From contig LUCW03001454.1 in assembly GCA_001586965.3 (NCBI GenBank), positions 1 to 54,091 of the forward strand: 54,091 bases of DNA, written 5' to 3'. This stretch comes from Sphaeroforma sirkka. Lineage: Eukaryota; Opisthokonta; Ichthyosporea; Ichthyophonida. Shown piece by piece: positions 32,057-42,520 of the stretch. The position numbers and the translations under genes were made by a program. The notes under the pieces are model-generated. The model had not been told where the DNA came from. It did no database searches and was given only the letters and a program-made list of their open reading frames with translations. Every line of letters begins with the position of its first letter. Position 1 is the stretch's first letter.

Positions 32057-32329
32057 AACTTATGAAATCCTTCTTCTGAGTAAGTTCGTGCCTTGGATAC
32101 TGGTCTTTTGAACCATCCCGGCTGTGCTGGTATATTTTCACCCCCCCAAAGCTAGGGTATCCGCTGGTATGTTCTCACCCCCCCCATAAGCTAGGGTATC
32201 CGCTGGAGTTATACTCGCCTATAAGCTCGAGTTGTGGAATCGTGGTTCGCCTCTATACCGTGGTGAAATCTCACGAGGAGAGACAAACTCCGATCCGGAA
32301 GTAGATGGTAGACATCTGGTATTCATCAA

Positions 32330-33125
32330 CGTAACGTTGGAATTATTGTTGTTGTGCCGCTTTCTTCTTCTGCCGAGTTTGCTCGGCTTTGTGGTATGCC
32401 GCGATGTCATTCGGATCGCCAAAAGCTTCGGCTGACTCCCAAGTTGGATCACCATCCCGCCAGCGAACCAAGTATTCTGTATTCCCTGTGGAATCATTCT
32501 GTCTATGTCGAATGATGTAACGGAACGAGAACTATCCTGCCACATATGATCTTCTAAAGGCTTTTCGGTGGCTCTATGGACTAGTCGCAAAAGTTCCACT
32601 CTAACTGGTTTACCTTTGAAAGTATCTGGAAGTGAACCATCCTTGTGCGTCAGTTCATATCCTTGTCCCTGTCTGGCTTTGACCACGTATGGTCCAAACA
32701 TTGGTCGCATTGCTTTGGTTGTGCGACCTTCGGACCGTACCATTACCACATCCCCTGGTTGAAAGGCGATAAAATCGTAAGCATGGAGGCGGTCAAACTG
32801 CCTGGATAGTGTGTCTGCGTATTTCTGCGTGACCTTGTAAAGCGTCGGCAAGATAGTGTCGTGCAAACGATCCAGCCGGTGTGCCCAAGCCTCATTGGTG
32901 ACCGGCTGATTCCCGGAAGGTCATCCGTGAAGTCAGCAAACGGAACATGACGGCGACCGAAGTAAGCACTGAATGGTGCTGTCTTGTGTCGCCGAGATAT
33001 CCGGAGGTTCTGGCACAGCATAATAAGTGGTAGTCGGACATCCCATGCCGTAGGCAAAGATTCACATAGCTTGCGAACTCCTTCGTGTATGTCTCTGTGT
33101 CTTCTCTCTGCTGCTCCCAGAACCT
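32330..33125 (-). pseudogene. A' integrase C-terminus and chromodomain
   Basis: The frame 32743-33192 reads VLGAAERRHRDIHEG (integrase Glu), LRISRRHKTAPFSAYFGRR and HVPFADFTDDLPG. After a shift, 32219-32866 reads FQPGDVVMVRSEGRTTKAM, MFGPYVVKARQGQGYEL and KPVRVELLRLVHRA. A chromodomain in the next frame has NTEYLVRWRDGDPTWE-like coding near 32440-32500. The zinc finger and the two catalytic Asp are lost upstream. Confidence 0.8.
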
Positions 33126-33370
33126 TGTAGTAAGTATACGCGAGATAACTGTATCTCAACGTTCTCCTCCTCAGGGAGGGGACGTTGTTCATTTATTAGT
33201 AATTATAAACAGTAATCCTAAAATGACTGACTCTTAAATGAGTCATTAGTCATGTGCTGTAAAACCAGCAATGTTTAAAACCCAGTTTATCAGATTATTC
33301 TGATAAACTGTAAAACTTGTAATAAACCTAAAATAATCAAATAAATATAAGTACTTGTATTCTGACCACA
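33126..33370 (-). repeat. A3 3' LTR and polypurine tract
   Basis: The 245 bp LTR runs from TGTAGTAAGTATACGCG to TATTCTGACCACA on the plus strand. In element sense it is preceded by AGTTTGGGGGGGGTTG (about 33371-33385), the plus-strand primer. The 28 nt perfect hairpin lies at 33283-33310. Confidence 0.93.
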
Positions 33371-33429
33371 ACCCCCCCCAAACTGAAGCACTGAACAAAG
33401 CAGTGTGCCAGTTTCAGAGATGATAAGAA

Positions 33430-34320
33430 TAGCATAGTACCTTATGTGCTGGCATTATCCTCGAGAGCTAGAGCATTGTGCTGGCATTTATCCTCGAGAG
33501 CTAGAGCATTGTGCTGGCATTTATCCTCGAGAGCTAGAGCATTGTGCTGGCATTTATCCTCAGAGAGCTAGAGCATTGTGCTGGCATTTTACCTCAGAGA
33601 GCTAGAGGACCCGATGTGTACGTCTCGAGCGACCCGTCGTGTTTGAATTCTTGAAGCTACTGTTCATCTGTGTCAGCATATAGGAGTTTGGCAAGTACAA
33701 TATAGGACTGTATTTGTGTCGGAGAAAAACTGCCAGTGGCAGAAACCGTGCAAACCATTAACCCGCTGTTTCAAAACAATACCCAAGGAGTTGTTTGATT
33801 GATTTCGCTGTGTTATACTCCGAAGCAAGAGTGGCTCATTTAACCTCGCGAGCTTGAGCCGCTGACGATTTTCCCTCATGAGCTCGAGTGCTAACCGTTT
33901 ATTCTCGCGAGCTCGAGTGGCTGGTTTATACTCGGGAGCTAGAGTTGCTGGTTTATACTCGGGAGCTAGAGTCGCTGCTTTTTTATACTCAAGAGCTCGA
34001 GAGGCTGGTTTATACTCGGGAGCTAGAGTTGCTGGTTTATACTCGGGAGCTAGAGTCGCTGCTTTTTTATACTCAAGAGCTCGAGAGGCTGGTTTTTATA
34101 CTCGGGAGCTAGAGTTGCTGGTTTATACTCGGGAGCTAGAGTCGCTGCTTTTTTATACTCAAGAGCTCGAGAGGCTGGTTTATACTCGGGAGCTAGAGTT
34201 GCTGGTTTATACTCGGGAGCTAGAGTCGCTGCTTTTTTATACTCAAGAGCTCGAGTGGCTGGTTTATACTCGGGAGCTAGAGTTGCTGGTTTATGCTCCA
34301 GAGCTTGAGCTCGATATCCG
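33430..34320 (-). repeat. A3 3' tandem arrays, expanded
   Basis: Block 2 (about 33440-33610) has five ~32 bp units ending GCTAGAG. Block 1 (about 33845-34310) has about 17 units. From 33919 the units form a higher-order repeat of three (cores GGGAGCTAGAG + TTG, GGGAGCTAGAG + TCG, AAGAGCTCGAG + AGG; 84 bp) present four times. The 202-codon open frame across it on the plus strand is a by-product of the repeat. Confidence 0.9.
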
Positions 34321-34348
34321 AGAACAAAGTTATATTGAAGATAAAGTA

Positions 34349-35226
34349 TTAGACTTGTGCACGTTGGCGCTTACGTGTCCGTGTCTGCGAAGCTTTGTGG
34401 TAGGCCGCGATATCGTTGGCATCATCAAAAGCTTCTGCTGTTTCCCACGTTGGTTCGCCTTCTCGCCATCTCACCAGGTATTCTAATTTCCCCGTCTCAT
34501 CATTCGTACGATGTGTGATAATATGGCGAAACTCCACCCCTCCTTCGGTCCATAAGTCTTCGTTAATTGGTGGGTCTGTGCGTCTATGCACTAAACGGAG
34601 GAGTTCCACCCGTACCGGTTTGGTCTTGAATTCTGGTGGGGGGCGGAACCATCCTTGTTCGCTAACTCGTAGCGTTGGCCGTGTCTAGCTTTGACTACAT
34701 ATGGTCCAAACAATGGCCGCATAGCCTTCGTTGTTCGGCCTTCTGATCGTACCATGACCACATCTCCTTCGTCGAAATGTACCAAGTCGTGAGCATGCAG
34801 GCGGTCAAATGTCGTCGTAAGCTTGCCTGTATACTTCTTGGTAATGTGGTGGAGGGTCGGCAATATAGTGTCCTGTAACTGGTCTAATCGTTGTGCCCAG
34901 GTGTCATTCGTCATCGGCTGAGAATCCGGTAACTCGTCCGTGAAATCGGCGAACGGAACATGGCGGCGGCCAAAGTACACGCTAAACGGTGCACTCTTAT
35001 GGCGACGGGATATCCGAAGGTTCTGGTATAGCATCGTAAACGGAAGGCGTTCGTCCCATCGAAGGGGAACTGCCTCACAGCATTGTCGAATAGAACGTGT
35101 AATCTCCTTGTGACGTCGTTCTGCCGCGCCCAGCACTTGGGGTCGATATGGTGGAGACACCTTATGTAGCATCCCCACTTCCTGGACCAGAAGCTCCACT
35201 AACTTGTTGGTGAACTCCTTCCCCAT
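34349..35226 (-). pseudogene. A3 integrase core, GPY and chromodomain
   Basis: 34591-35226 (211 codons) begins MGKEFTNKLVEL (second catalytic Asp just upstream), then AAERRHKE (Glu) and PLFGPYVVKA. An extra G near 34640 (GGGGGG here, GGGG in A1) shifts the frame, and 34349-34609 carries the chromodomain LEYLVRWREGEPTWE and a basic tail. The protein is nearly identical to A1 residues 271-561, so the shift is likely recent or a read error. Confidence 0.88.
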
Positions 35227-35236
35227 GTCTGTTTTT

Positions 35237-36526
35237 TTACGGGGGAAACCATGTTCGCCAAAAAATCTCTATGAGTGTCTGTGTCGTGGTTTCCTTTGTC
35301 TTGTCCGGTGTGGCTCGAAGGATAGAATAGCCTGTGGCGATGTCTAAGACGTGAAGAATATAATTGTTCTTGCGTCTGGACTCCAGTGGCATCGGGATGT
35401 AGTCCACTTGAATATGGTCCCACGGGTAGCGTGCATCGATGCTAATCATCGGGTGGAAACCTTTACGAAGTGTGTCCTGTCCCAAACATGTGCCACATTG
35501 CCGCTTAACTTCTGTGGCTAACTCAAGTGCCCCTGGCCAAACGTGACCGTTCTGACGAAGTTGTTGGACTGTGTCCGCCGCCCCATGATGTCCTTGTTCG
35601 TGTTGCGCTTGCGTGAGTTGCGTACGACGCTGTTTCTCCGCCGGACTCGCTTGTGCAAACGCCGGTTGACCCTCTGCATCTGCCAGTGCCACTGAGATTT
35701 CTCGCGCTGTGTCTAAGCACATGACATATTTTGTATGCTTTGGTTCTGCAAAACCAAGTCGCTGTGAAAACAGCGGGTCCAGTTTGAATCCATTGGGAGG
35801 ACCCACCCGTGCTACTACGGTATGACCCCATGGTGTCTTCCCACATGCGTACTTAGCGTACTTGAGGAACGTGTGTGGTGTCCGTGGTACCAGCACCGGT
35901 TCTGTCTGCAATAACTGCTTGAACAGGTCGAACCATGGTGCTCTTGGTACCCATGGTAGACATACTGTGGCCCGTGCGCCGTCGGCTCGTATCTTGCGTA
36001 ACATCCTGTGTATCTGTCCCCAAGGCGGGTTCATCCATCCATCGACTATCGACCAGTCGTGGGCAAACGCTCCTTCCCCATCATCCTTCGTCCAGAACCG
36101 AGGAAGCTGAGCGTTGGTTGGGTCCGCAAATACATCTATGTCATTCGGTCCAAAGTGTTGTTGCGCTTGTTCAAAGTAACTAGGGAATAACTGCCAGCCG
36201 TCGGTATACATTATTTCGAGTTCGTCCTGCTCCGCTGTCCCCTCGTGTACTCTACTTAACATGTCCGGGAGCACATTTGACTCTCCTGGTATATGCGATA
36301 TGGTAAAGTTGAATGGCGCGATGATATGATGCCATCTCTGAAGCATCGGATTAAGCTTGAGCTGTGTGTTCATATATACAAGGGCCTTGTGGTCCGTGAA
36401 GACCGCAAACCGTTGCCCATCCAAGTATTCCCTGAAATGTGTCAGTCCATATACCAATGCCAGTAACTCCTTCATAGGTGTGGCGTAGTTCTGTTGCGCA
36501 TGGTTCAGAGTCTTACTAAAGAACAT
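35237..36526 (-). CDS. pol: A3 pol middle ORF: RNase H, Dam-like module, integrase N-terminus
   Basis: The 429-codon frame contains: RNase H (FFSKTLNHAQQNY, ATPMKELLALVYGL, FTDHKALVYM, then HIPGESNVLPDMLSR near 82-96); the complete Dam-like module at roughly 105-220 (YTDGWQLFPSYF, FGPNDIDVFADPTNAQLPRF, WMNPPWGQI, CLPWVPRAPWF); and the integrase HHCC finger (HEQGHHG ... CGTCLGQ). It ends in the integrase core after IQVDYIPMP, just before the homopolymer break at about 35235. This is the cleanest view of the RNase H-Dam-integrase order in the window. Confidence 0.92.
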   Translation of the reverse strand: MFFSKTLNHAQQNYATPMKELLALVYGLTHFREYLDGQRFAVFTDHKALVYMNTQLKLNPMLQRWHHIIAPFNFTISHIPGESNVLPDMLSRVHEGTAEQDELEIMYTDGWQLFPSYFEQAQQHFGPNDIDVFADPTNAQLPRFWTKDDGEGAFAHDWSIVDGWMNPPWGQIHRMLRKIRADGARATVCLPWVPRAPWFDLFKQLLQTEPVLVPRTPHTFLKYAKYACGKTPWGHTVVARVGPPNGFKLDPLFSQRLGFAEPKHTKYVMCLDTAREISVALADAEGQPAFAQASPAEKQRRTQLTQAQHEQGHHGAADTVQQLRQNGHVWPGALELATEVKRQCGTCLGQDTLRKGFHPMISIDARYPWDHIQVDYIPMPLESRRKNNYILHVLDIATGYSILRATPDKTKETTTQTLIEIFWRTWFPP

Positions 36527-38141
36527 TAAGTAATGTTTCTTACCGTTGACCCATTGGAATAGCGCTCCCCTAAACCGTAATCGCTAGCGTCGGTTTCCAA
36601 GTTCAGAGGAATGCCGTCGACCGGAAAGTGTAACGCCACAGCATTCACCACTGCGTCTTTCATTGCCTGCCACGCCTGTGCATGTCTCTCCTCCCAACGA
36701 TCACCTATCAACTCCTTTGGTTTGAGTTTGCAAAATTCGCGCAAGGGTGCAACCGTGTTCGCGAAATTAGGCAGATGTTCGTGGAGGTAATTTGCTAAAC
36801 CCAACGCCGAGGCTATATCTTTGTATCGTTGTGGTGTGGGCCAGTCGATCAGCTTGGCCTGCTTTTCATGGTCAATGTCAATGCCTTGTGCCGATACTTT
36901 CTTCCCTAGGATCATGACTTCGGAGATAGCGAAGTGGCACTTGGCAGGGTTAAGCTTAAAACTGTGGTATGTTAAGCGTTGTATCACCTTCTGCACCGTC
37001 CTAACGTGTTCGTCATAACCGTCACTGGCGATAACTATGTCATCGATATAGTGGTGAACCGGTAAGCCATCAAGTATTGTACTCAAGGTACGTTGAAACT
37101 GCTGCGTGAGTACATGAAGACCGAACGGTGCTGATGTGAACGAGTACTGATAACGTTCGTGTGTAAAACTAAATAAGTATTGTGAGTCTGGATGGATGGG
37201 CAGCCTGTGGTATGCAGCCGATATGTCCAGCGTCGTGTAGTACTTCTTACTCTTGAGGCGAGATATGAGTTCGTTGACCTTGGGGATCAGGAACTGGTCA
37301 CCAGGAATAAGCGCGTTAACGGCACGCATGTCTAAACACACGCGTACCTTCTTGACGTTGCCTTCCGCATCGAATGTCGGTACCGCAAGGAGAGGAAGAT
37401 TAACAGTCGTTGGTGTCGTTCGTTTCGTGATCACCAAATCCGTCAACCACTTCTTCACTTGTTCATCCACATAGGGAGCCATCGATCGGATACGAAGTTA
37501 CGCGCCGATCGCCGCATCTGCAACGCTTGTTCATGGGTTACTGGGATGGTTACCTCACTCCCTTCCAGACGACAGCGCGCGTTGTCGGCAATTTTCGCAT
37601 TGGCTTCCAAATCCTGTGCCAACCGTTCGCGTACATCGACGGGTTCCGTCGTGTTAGGTGCCTGTCGGCGTGGTATGGGTTCGAGGAGCTCTTCTAGTTC
37701 TGTGGGGTCTATTGGTGCAAGTGGCGATTGGATACCGCCTATGTATAGGCCCAAGCCTTTCAACATATCTTGCCCCACTATAACATCTATACCCGTCGGC
37801 AAGTTCATCAATTCTAATGAACCGTCGATAATTCTGGTACCGTACCTTATAGGTACCACTTCCGTCGTCCCCAGTCGAGGAGTTCGCACCGCCTTGTCAG
37901 CTAAATATATAAATGACCCAGGTGGTGCCGGAGTTATTGGTCGGCCAAGGAGGTCTGCGGATGTCTGTGAGATACAACTTCTATTTGCTCCCGTGTCTAT
38001 CAAGGCTTTGAACGTACGTCCGTTGATTTGTACTTGAATATAGACTCGGTTGTCTGACGTCAGCAATGGGTCTTGTATTGCCATCACTGCTCCAATCGTG
38101 GTAACAAATATGAAGCTCCTATCCGACTCAGACACCCTCAC
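36526..38141 (-). pseudogene. pol: A3 pol N-terminal part: protease and RT
   Basis: 37455-38141 (228 codons) is the protease (ALIDTGANRS, IVGQDML). 36526-37482 (318 codons) is RT (VCLDMRAVN, TTLDISAAYH, YIDDIVIAS) and the RNase H start (LETDASDYGLG). The single break at about 37473 is G3 where A2 has G4, and A2 reads straight through. The 3' end breaks at the same RNase H G4 run as A1 and A2. Confidence 0.9.
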
Positions 38142-38144
38142 CTC

Positions 38145-38147
38145 TCA
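38145..38147 (-). other. In-frame UGA between gag and pol (family A)
   Basis: Gag ends GCA UGA and pol goes on GAG GTG AGG in the same frame. The same bases occur in A2 (16229-16231), and the GCA-UGA is kept in A1 (10209-10211). No obvious stem is seen in the ~25 nt downstream, though a distant structure is possible. Confidence 0.75.
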
Positions 38148-40389
38148 TGCATGATCGGCTACCGACTCCCACATGTCATAGGTGTGGTTTGGTGGTGACG
38201 TCATGTGCTCGAAGTCTTCGTAAAGGATCGTGTTGATATGAATCTCTGTAGCTTCCGATGGTGGAGCCAAGTCTTCGTCCTGTGTAATCGCATTCACCTG
38301 TACTTGAGGCGTCGGACGTATTGTAACTACGTCTCTAGTCTGGGATGTATTCTGCCCCTGTCCTGCGGTTGACGTTGTGGACGGTCTGTGTACCGATTGT
38401 ACGTCCCTCAAAGGACGGTTGTTGTCGTATAGCCTTGCCCGACCCTCTGCGCTCACCGCTTGCGACGCCCTGAAATGGTGACACCGTGGATGTGCCTACC
38501 ACCTGGTGGCGCCTGTGCCTGGCACCCCGCACAAGTCGTTGGTACCGTAGGTTGGGGCCGTTGAGTCCAATTCTGCGTTTGTCGTCTACTCGTCTGTAGG
38601 TTGGGGCGGCTATTGGTGTGGTCGCGACTTCCATTGGTCGTCGGGCCCTCGCGGTTGTTGCGACCCTGGAAACGTGCTGCCGTACGTTGCTGTGCATCCT
38701 GAATGTCAGGGCTCAACAGCTGTATAAGCTCGTGTGTCTCCATCAGTTGCCATTTGGGATGCAACTGTAGAGTACGTTCATACGTACGGCCGTTGAGAGC
38801 TTCTTCTAACAGTTGTACAATGCAGTGGTTCACTAAATTCTGTTGGAAGTCGGCATCTGTCTGGCACCGTTCACGTGCCCTCCTGTGGTTCTCCATGAGC
38901 TGTGTCATTTGTTCCATAAGAGGAGTGTGCATGTTCCGACTTTGGCCCTTGGCTAACTTGCGAAACGCGGGATCGACAGTGGCTTGTGTTTCGTGCGAAC
39001 AGATCTGTTCGATCTGTAGTTGAGGTGTGCATGTCTTCAACCGTTCAGAGTTGTCGCGGATGTAGTCCAGCGTTGACTTTTCCGCCTTGAAGTAAGATAG
39101 TACCTTATGAAACCATGTAAGGTTCCAAGTCTCGTCCAGCCCTGCGATTTGTGCGTTCTTGAACGCCTCGAGGAGAGCCCCTCTTGTGTCCCGTTCCATG
39201 ATATCATGCAGGTAGTATCTGTTCGACGGCCAATCAGGCCACGTATTTGGTGAAGGTACGGGACGCTTCTCTACCGGTCGGGACTCTAATGTAGCTCGAA
39301 GTGTCTCAATCACGCCCCGAAGAGCTTCAGCTCGAGCCGTGTTATTCTCCTCGATTGCTTGGCATAGCTCGTCACTTAACTGTAGTATCCGTGCGTGTAG
39401 CGCCTGTCGCCTTTTCTCGATACTAGCCGGTGTGGGCGGAGGCACTGTTGTCTCCTTCTCTTGTCGTTTATGTGTCTGTACATATTCACTGGGCGCTTCT
39501 TTCTCGCCCCACTGACGTTGCTGTTGTTGGCGCAGGTTCGTACTTAATCGGTCCTGTCTATTCTTCACCGCCTGCTTACCTTGAGGATTCTGTCTGGCTA
39601 ATACTTGTTCATGTGCGAACTCTTGAAAAGTTGGTGTGTTCTCACTGGCAGACAGAGTATCATCATCCTCGGTTGAACTGTCCTCTGACCCTGGTGATTT
39701 GTACCCAAGTCCATAAAACGGACGCTCACAGCCTTGAATTCGGAAGGTAGGGTTGTCTTCGTCCTCTGGTACTGCCTGTACCCGTTCGTGTGCGTCAGAA
39801 GAACTCTCCTTAGCGGCCGGCCCCTATTGTAGTTCGTCCGGCGTTTATGCGCTGTAACCTCTGTTCGTATTTTTCAAAGAGAGACTGCTGTTGTGTCATC
39901 AGCTCCGTGAGTTTCTGAGCTGACGATTGTTCCCGTGCCGTTTCCTTGTTGTTGGTACGGTTCCGGTGACGCTTCCGCTTGTTAGGTGGGAGGCGTGGTG
40001 GGTCATTACTGGGAAATAAGGCCCCTGGAGTATCCCAGAGACGAACGAGGGACAGCCCTTCACTGGCTACCTGTTCACCAATAAAAGTCTGACTACTGTC
40101 CGCACGCAGGTTGGGTACTTCCTTGGTCTCACCCTCGAATATGACATCCTCGTCAGATTGTGCAGGTCCATTTTTTGTTTGCTGTTGGTGGCTGCTTGTC
40201 GTCCGCGGAAATAATATGTGGAGCCCCAAGATGTGTCTGTTGTTGCCCCTCCAGTGCCTGACCTGAGTGCGGAGCGGAGCGTTCCGTATGGGACTGACGA
40301 CGTTTAGTTCCACGTCGGTCGATATCATCTTCCTTGCGGCGCTCAGGATTCAAGAGTTGCTGTCTACGACTTTTGGGGGGGTAGGACAT
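38148..40389 (-). pseudogene. gag: A3 gag, frames broken by homopolymers
   Basis: Start ATG 40389 (MSYPPKSRR). Three frames cover it: 40153-40389 (basic N-terminus), 39810-40328 (Ser/Arg-rich), and 38453-39568 (371 codons; LQLSDELCQAIEENNTARAE coiled coil, capsid-like, CAGCQAQAPPGG knuckle). The C-terminal frame 38145-38456 reaches the UGA. Compared with A2 it has extra T (40170s), extra C (39822) and other indels, each at a run of one base. Confidence 0.82.
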
Positions 40390-41674
40390 GGTTGGTGAGT
40401 TGTTTGTCAATGGAGAACCAGAAATGTGTGCGAATGAACTGATAGAGTACTGAATATAAATATCCATTTTCTATTAAATTTCATCCTTCAAACACATAAC
40501 GTCTCGACATCGATCTCCGAGGAACTCGTGGGTTCCCTCGTGACTGTTTTATTTCCTACACTAACATAAGTAGTGTGGATAGTCTATATACTCTAACACT
40601 ACCAGCTGTCTTACTCTTCATCCCACACAATAACATATGGTTGAGTGCCTCATTAGTCGGAGCCACTTCTTGTTCTACTCCTCGCCAGCTCTTACTCCGG
40701 CCTAATGACGGCCTATTTCAGCAGACCCTGTTGGGAACTTCCCTCATCGCTCCTCTTTTTACTCTTCTTACTCGTGATGTCCTTGTCATGTGCTGTTGCG
40801 GTTGTTGGAATATGCTTTTTGATCTAAGAACGATTGCTCGTTATTGCACTCCTAAACTAAGCTGCCGTCAACCACACCTTCTGTGCATACTGTTGATCCT
40901 CTCCGTTGACCTGATTTATCTGGAAGTTCTAGTGATTTGAGTGTGTTCGCATATCATTTTCACAATTTAACCTTGTATTTACTTGCATCGTTCGTGTTAT
41001 GTGCGCCCCCACCCTTATATGCTCCTAATAACTCACAGGTGCTTACTTGTGTCTCTGTATGCTTCCTAATATCCCATTCTGAAAACTTTTGTAAAATAAT
41101 CTAGTATGCCGCTGATTCTTTGCGTCATCGTACTAACTGAGTCGGTACTAACCATGTACATCTCCCATCTCTATTACCCTACTGTGGATCCTAAAGAACT
41201 TTCTTCTAACAACTTCTTAAATACAATTTAAGCTCATTAGCTTGCAATACGATTTGTACTTGTCTCACACTGAAAACAACCCTTCCTACCTGTACTCACA
41301 CATGACTACTTATCTGTGGATTCTGACTGATTGTCTGATTTCGTCATTTGATCGTCGTGAGACTTTCCTTGTTGACCCTGGTTAATGTTCTGCTTGATTG
41401 GAATGTTCGCTCTTCGGGTTCACTCGTATTAGTAGATTCTTTCTTCATCCTCGTCGTCCACACGTCGTTAATCCAATCTAAATCGTTCAATTCAATCTAA
41501 ACCGTTCGGATAATCTAAATCGTTCAATTTGATGCGACATTCTCTGTTCGCATTGTCTTTCAATTGTTATACTTATAACAAAAAAAAATATGTGCCAGCT
41601 ACTGACTAATTCATATTCTGTAGCTTTCTCTGTAATTACTAATAAACTAACAACTTCTATGGTAAGTTAAAAAA
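40390..41674 (-). other. A3 leader
   Basis: The 1.285 kb leader matches A1 and A2. The LTR-complementary segment is at about 41630-41655, starting 20 nt inside the LTR border, and pairs with 41736-41759. A T-rich run adjoins the LTR where a tRNA primer site would normally be. Confidence 0.65.
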
Positions 41675-41922
41675 TGTAGTAAGTATACGCGAGATAACTG
41701 TATCTCAACGTTTCTCCTCCTCAGGAGGAGGGGACGTTGTTCATTTATTAGTAATTATAAACAGTAATCCTAAAATGACTGACTCTTAAATGAGTCATTA
41801 GTCATGTGCTGTAAAACCAGCAAAACCTAAAACCCAGTTTATCAGATTATTCTGATAAACTGTAAAACTTGTAATAAACCTAAAATAATCAAATAAATAT
41901 AAGTACTTGTATTCTGACCACA
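41675..41922 (-). repeat. A3 5' LTR
   Basis: 248 bp, TG...CA. It differs from the 3' LTR by a 3 bp change in the CTCC/GGAG hairpin and by a small block GCAAAACC versus GCAATGTT. Confidence 0.93.
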
Positions 41923-42241
41923 TTGCCACCTACTTCCTAAGTGACTAAACTTTCTGATCTGCTTACCAACAGAGCAGAAAATTCTGCGAACTTACTTACT
42001 AATGAAGAACAACCTTTGGTTATTACCTTACCAAGAAATAGACGTAAGGCGCCTACATCGGAAATGGTTACTGGACCAAATACTAAACGACATAGAGTAC
42101 AACATGAGTCTTGAACTCGTACATATAGGCACATACTTACTCGATAAGTCATGACCGAAACCGTTTTTACTTTGGTTTTCGTTTTACGAACTAGATCGTA
42201 CCTTCATGTACGTCCATAGTCCTAAAAGCTACTGGAGGCTA
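41923..42241 (+). pseudogene. B 3' tail (B4), truncated
   Basis: It starts inside the polyprotein C-terminus (matching B3 from about 50937: CACCTACTTC, TAAACTTTCTGATCTGC). It continues through the basic tail (TKRHRVQHES equivalent, ending TGA at about 42113) and the 3' untranslated part to the polypurine tract, then the LTR at 42242. Everything upstream is replaced by A3. Confidence 0.85.
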
Positions 42242-42520
42242 TGTAGAAATACGGCCTCTGGTCAGTCTAAAATATCAAGATCAAATGAGTTAACATATTT
42301 GTTTTAGGGTTTAGGGTTAGGGTTTATAGAAATACGGCCTCCGGTCAGTCTAAAATATCAAGATCGAATGAGATAAGATATAGGTTTTTAATTGTATTTA
42401 AAATAATTTAATACAAATTCTTTTTCCAATATTTCCAAAGTGTTTTAAATTCACTTTGATGGCTCCAATAGCCTGAGTATTTGGTATGACTCATTTACTT
42501 GGACCTATTTGAGACGATAG
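42242..42520 (+). repeat. B LTR fragments broken by telomere-like repeats
   Basis: The LTR start TGTAGAAATACGGCC (42242) runs 60 bp, is interrupted at 42302-42326, and begins again at 42327 (TAGAAATACGGCC). It continues to GAGACGATAG at 42520, where B'' sequence takes over. The LTR 3' half is absent. Confidence 0.85.
42302..42326 (+). repeat. Short telomere-like tract
   Basis: TTTTAGGG, TTTAGGG, TTAGGG and TTTA in a row, lying exactly between two starts of the same LTR. This is too short to call a telomere; it reads as an interstitial telomeric repeat. Confidence 0.7.

Larger units (their letters stand above)
31746..33125 (-). mobile_element. A': diverged A relative, 3' end only
   Basis: It begins TGTAGTAAAC at 31746 inside the B2 gag. 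The LTR probably reaches about 32140, where TTTTCA meets CCCCCCC (complement of a polypurine tract), but similar C-rich units repeat at 32131-32195, so this border is uncertain. The integrase C-terminus and chromodomain follow and are cut by the A3 3' LTR at 33126. Protein similarity to A is clear but well below the near-identity of A1-A3. Confidence 0.65.
33126..41922 (-). mobile_element. A3: full-length family A chromovirus, 8.8 kb
   Basis: Both LTRs (41675-41922 and 33126-33370) are present with leader, gag, protease, RT, RNase H, Dam-like module, integrase, chromodomain, arrays and polypurine tract between them. The LTRs differ by a few bases and short indels, so insertion is fairly recent. 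Flanks do not match (AACCT before 33126, TTGCC after 41922; A' on one side, B 3' tail on the other). No target-site duplication is visible, suggesting later rearrangement or ectopic LTR exchange. Frame breaks are mostly at homopolymers. Confidence 0.93.

Noticed and set aside
33878..34486. 202-codon open frame with internal peptide repeats on the plus strand
   Set aside because: It is the translation of the 27-30 bp array opposite to the element; repeat units without stops explain its length.
42302..42326. True chromosome end
   Set aside because: Only about three repeat units, flanked on both sides by LTR sequence; interstitial.
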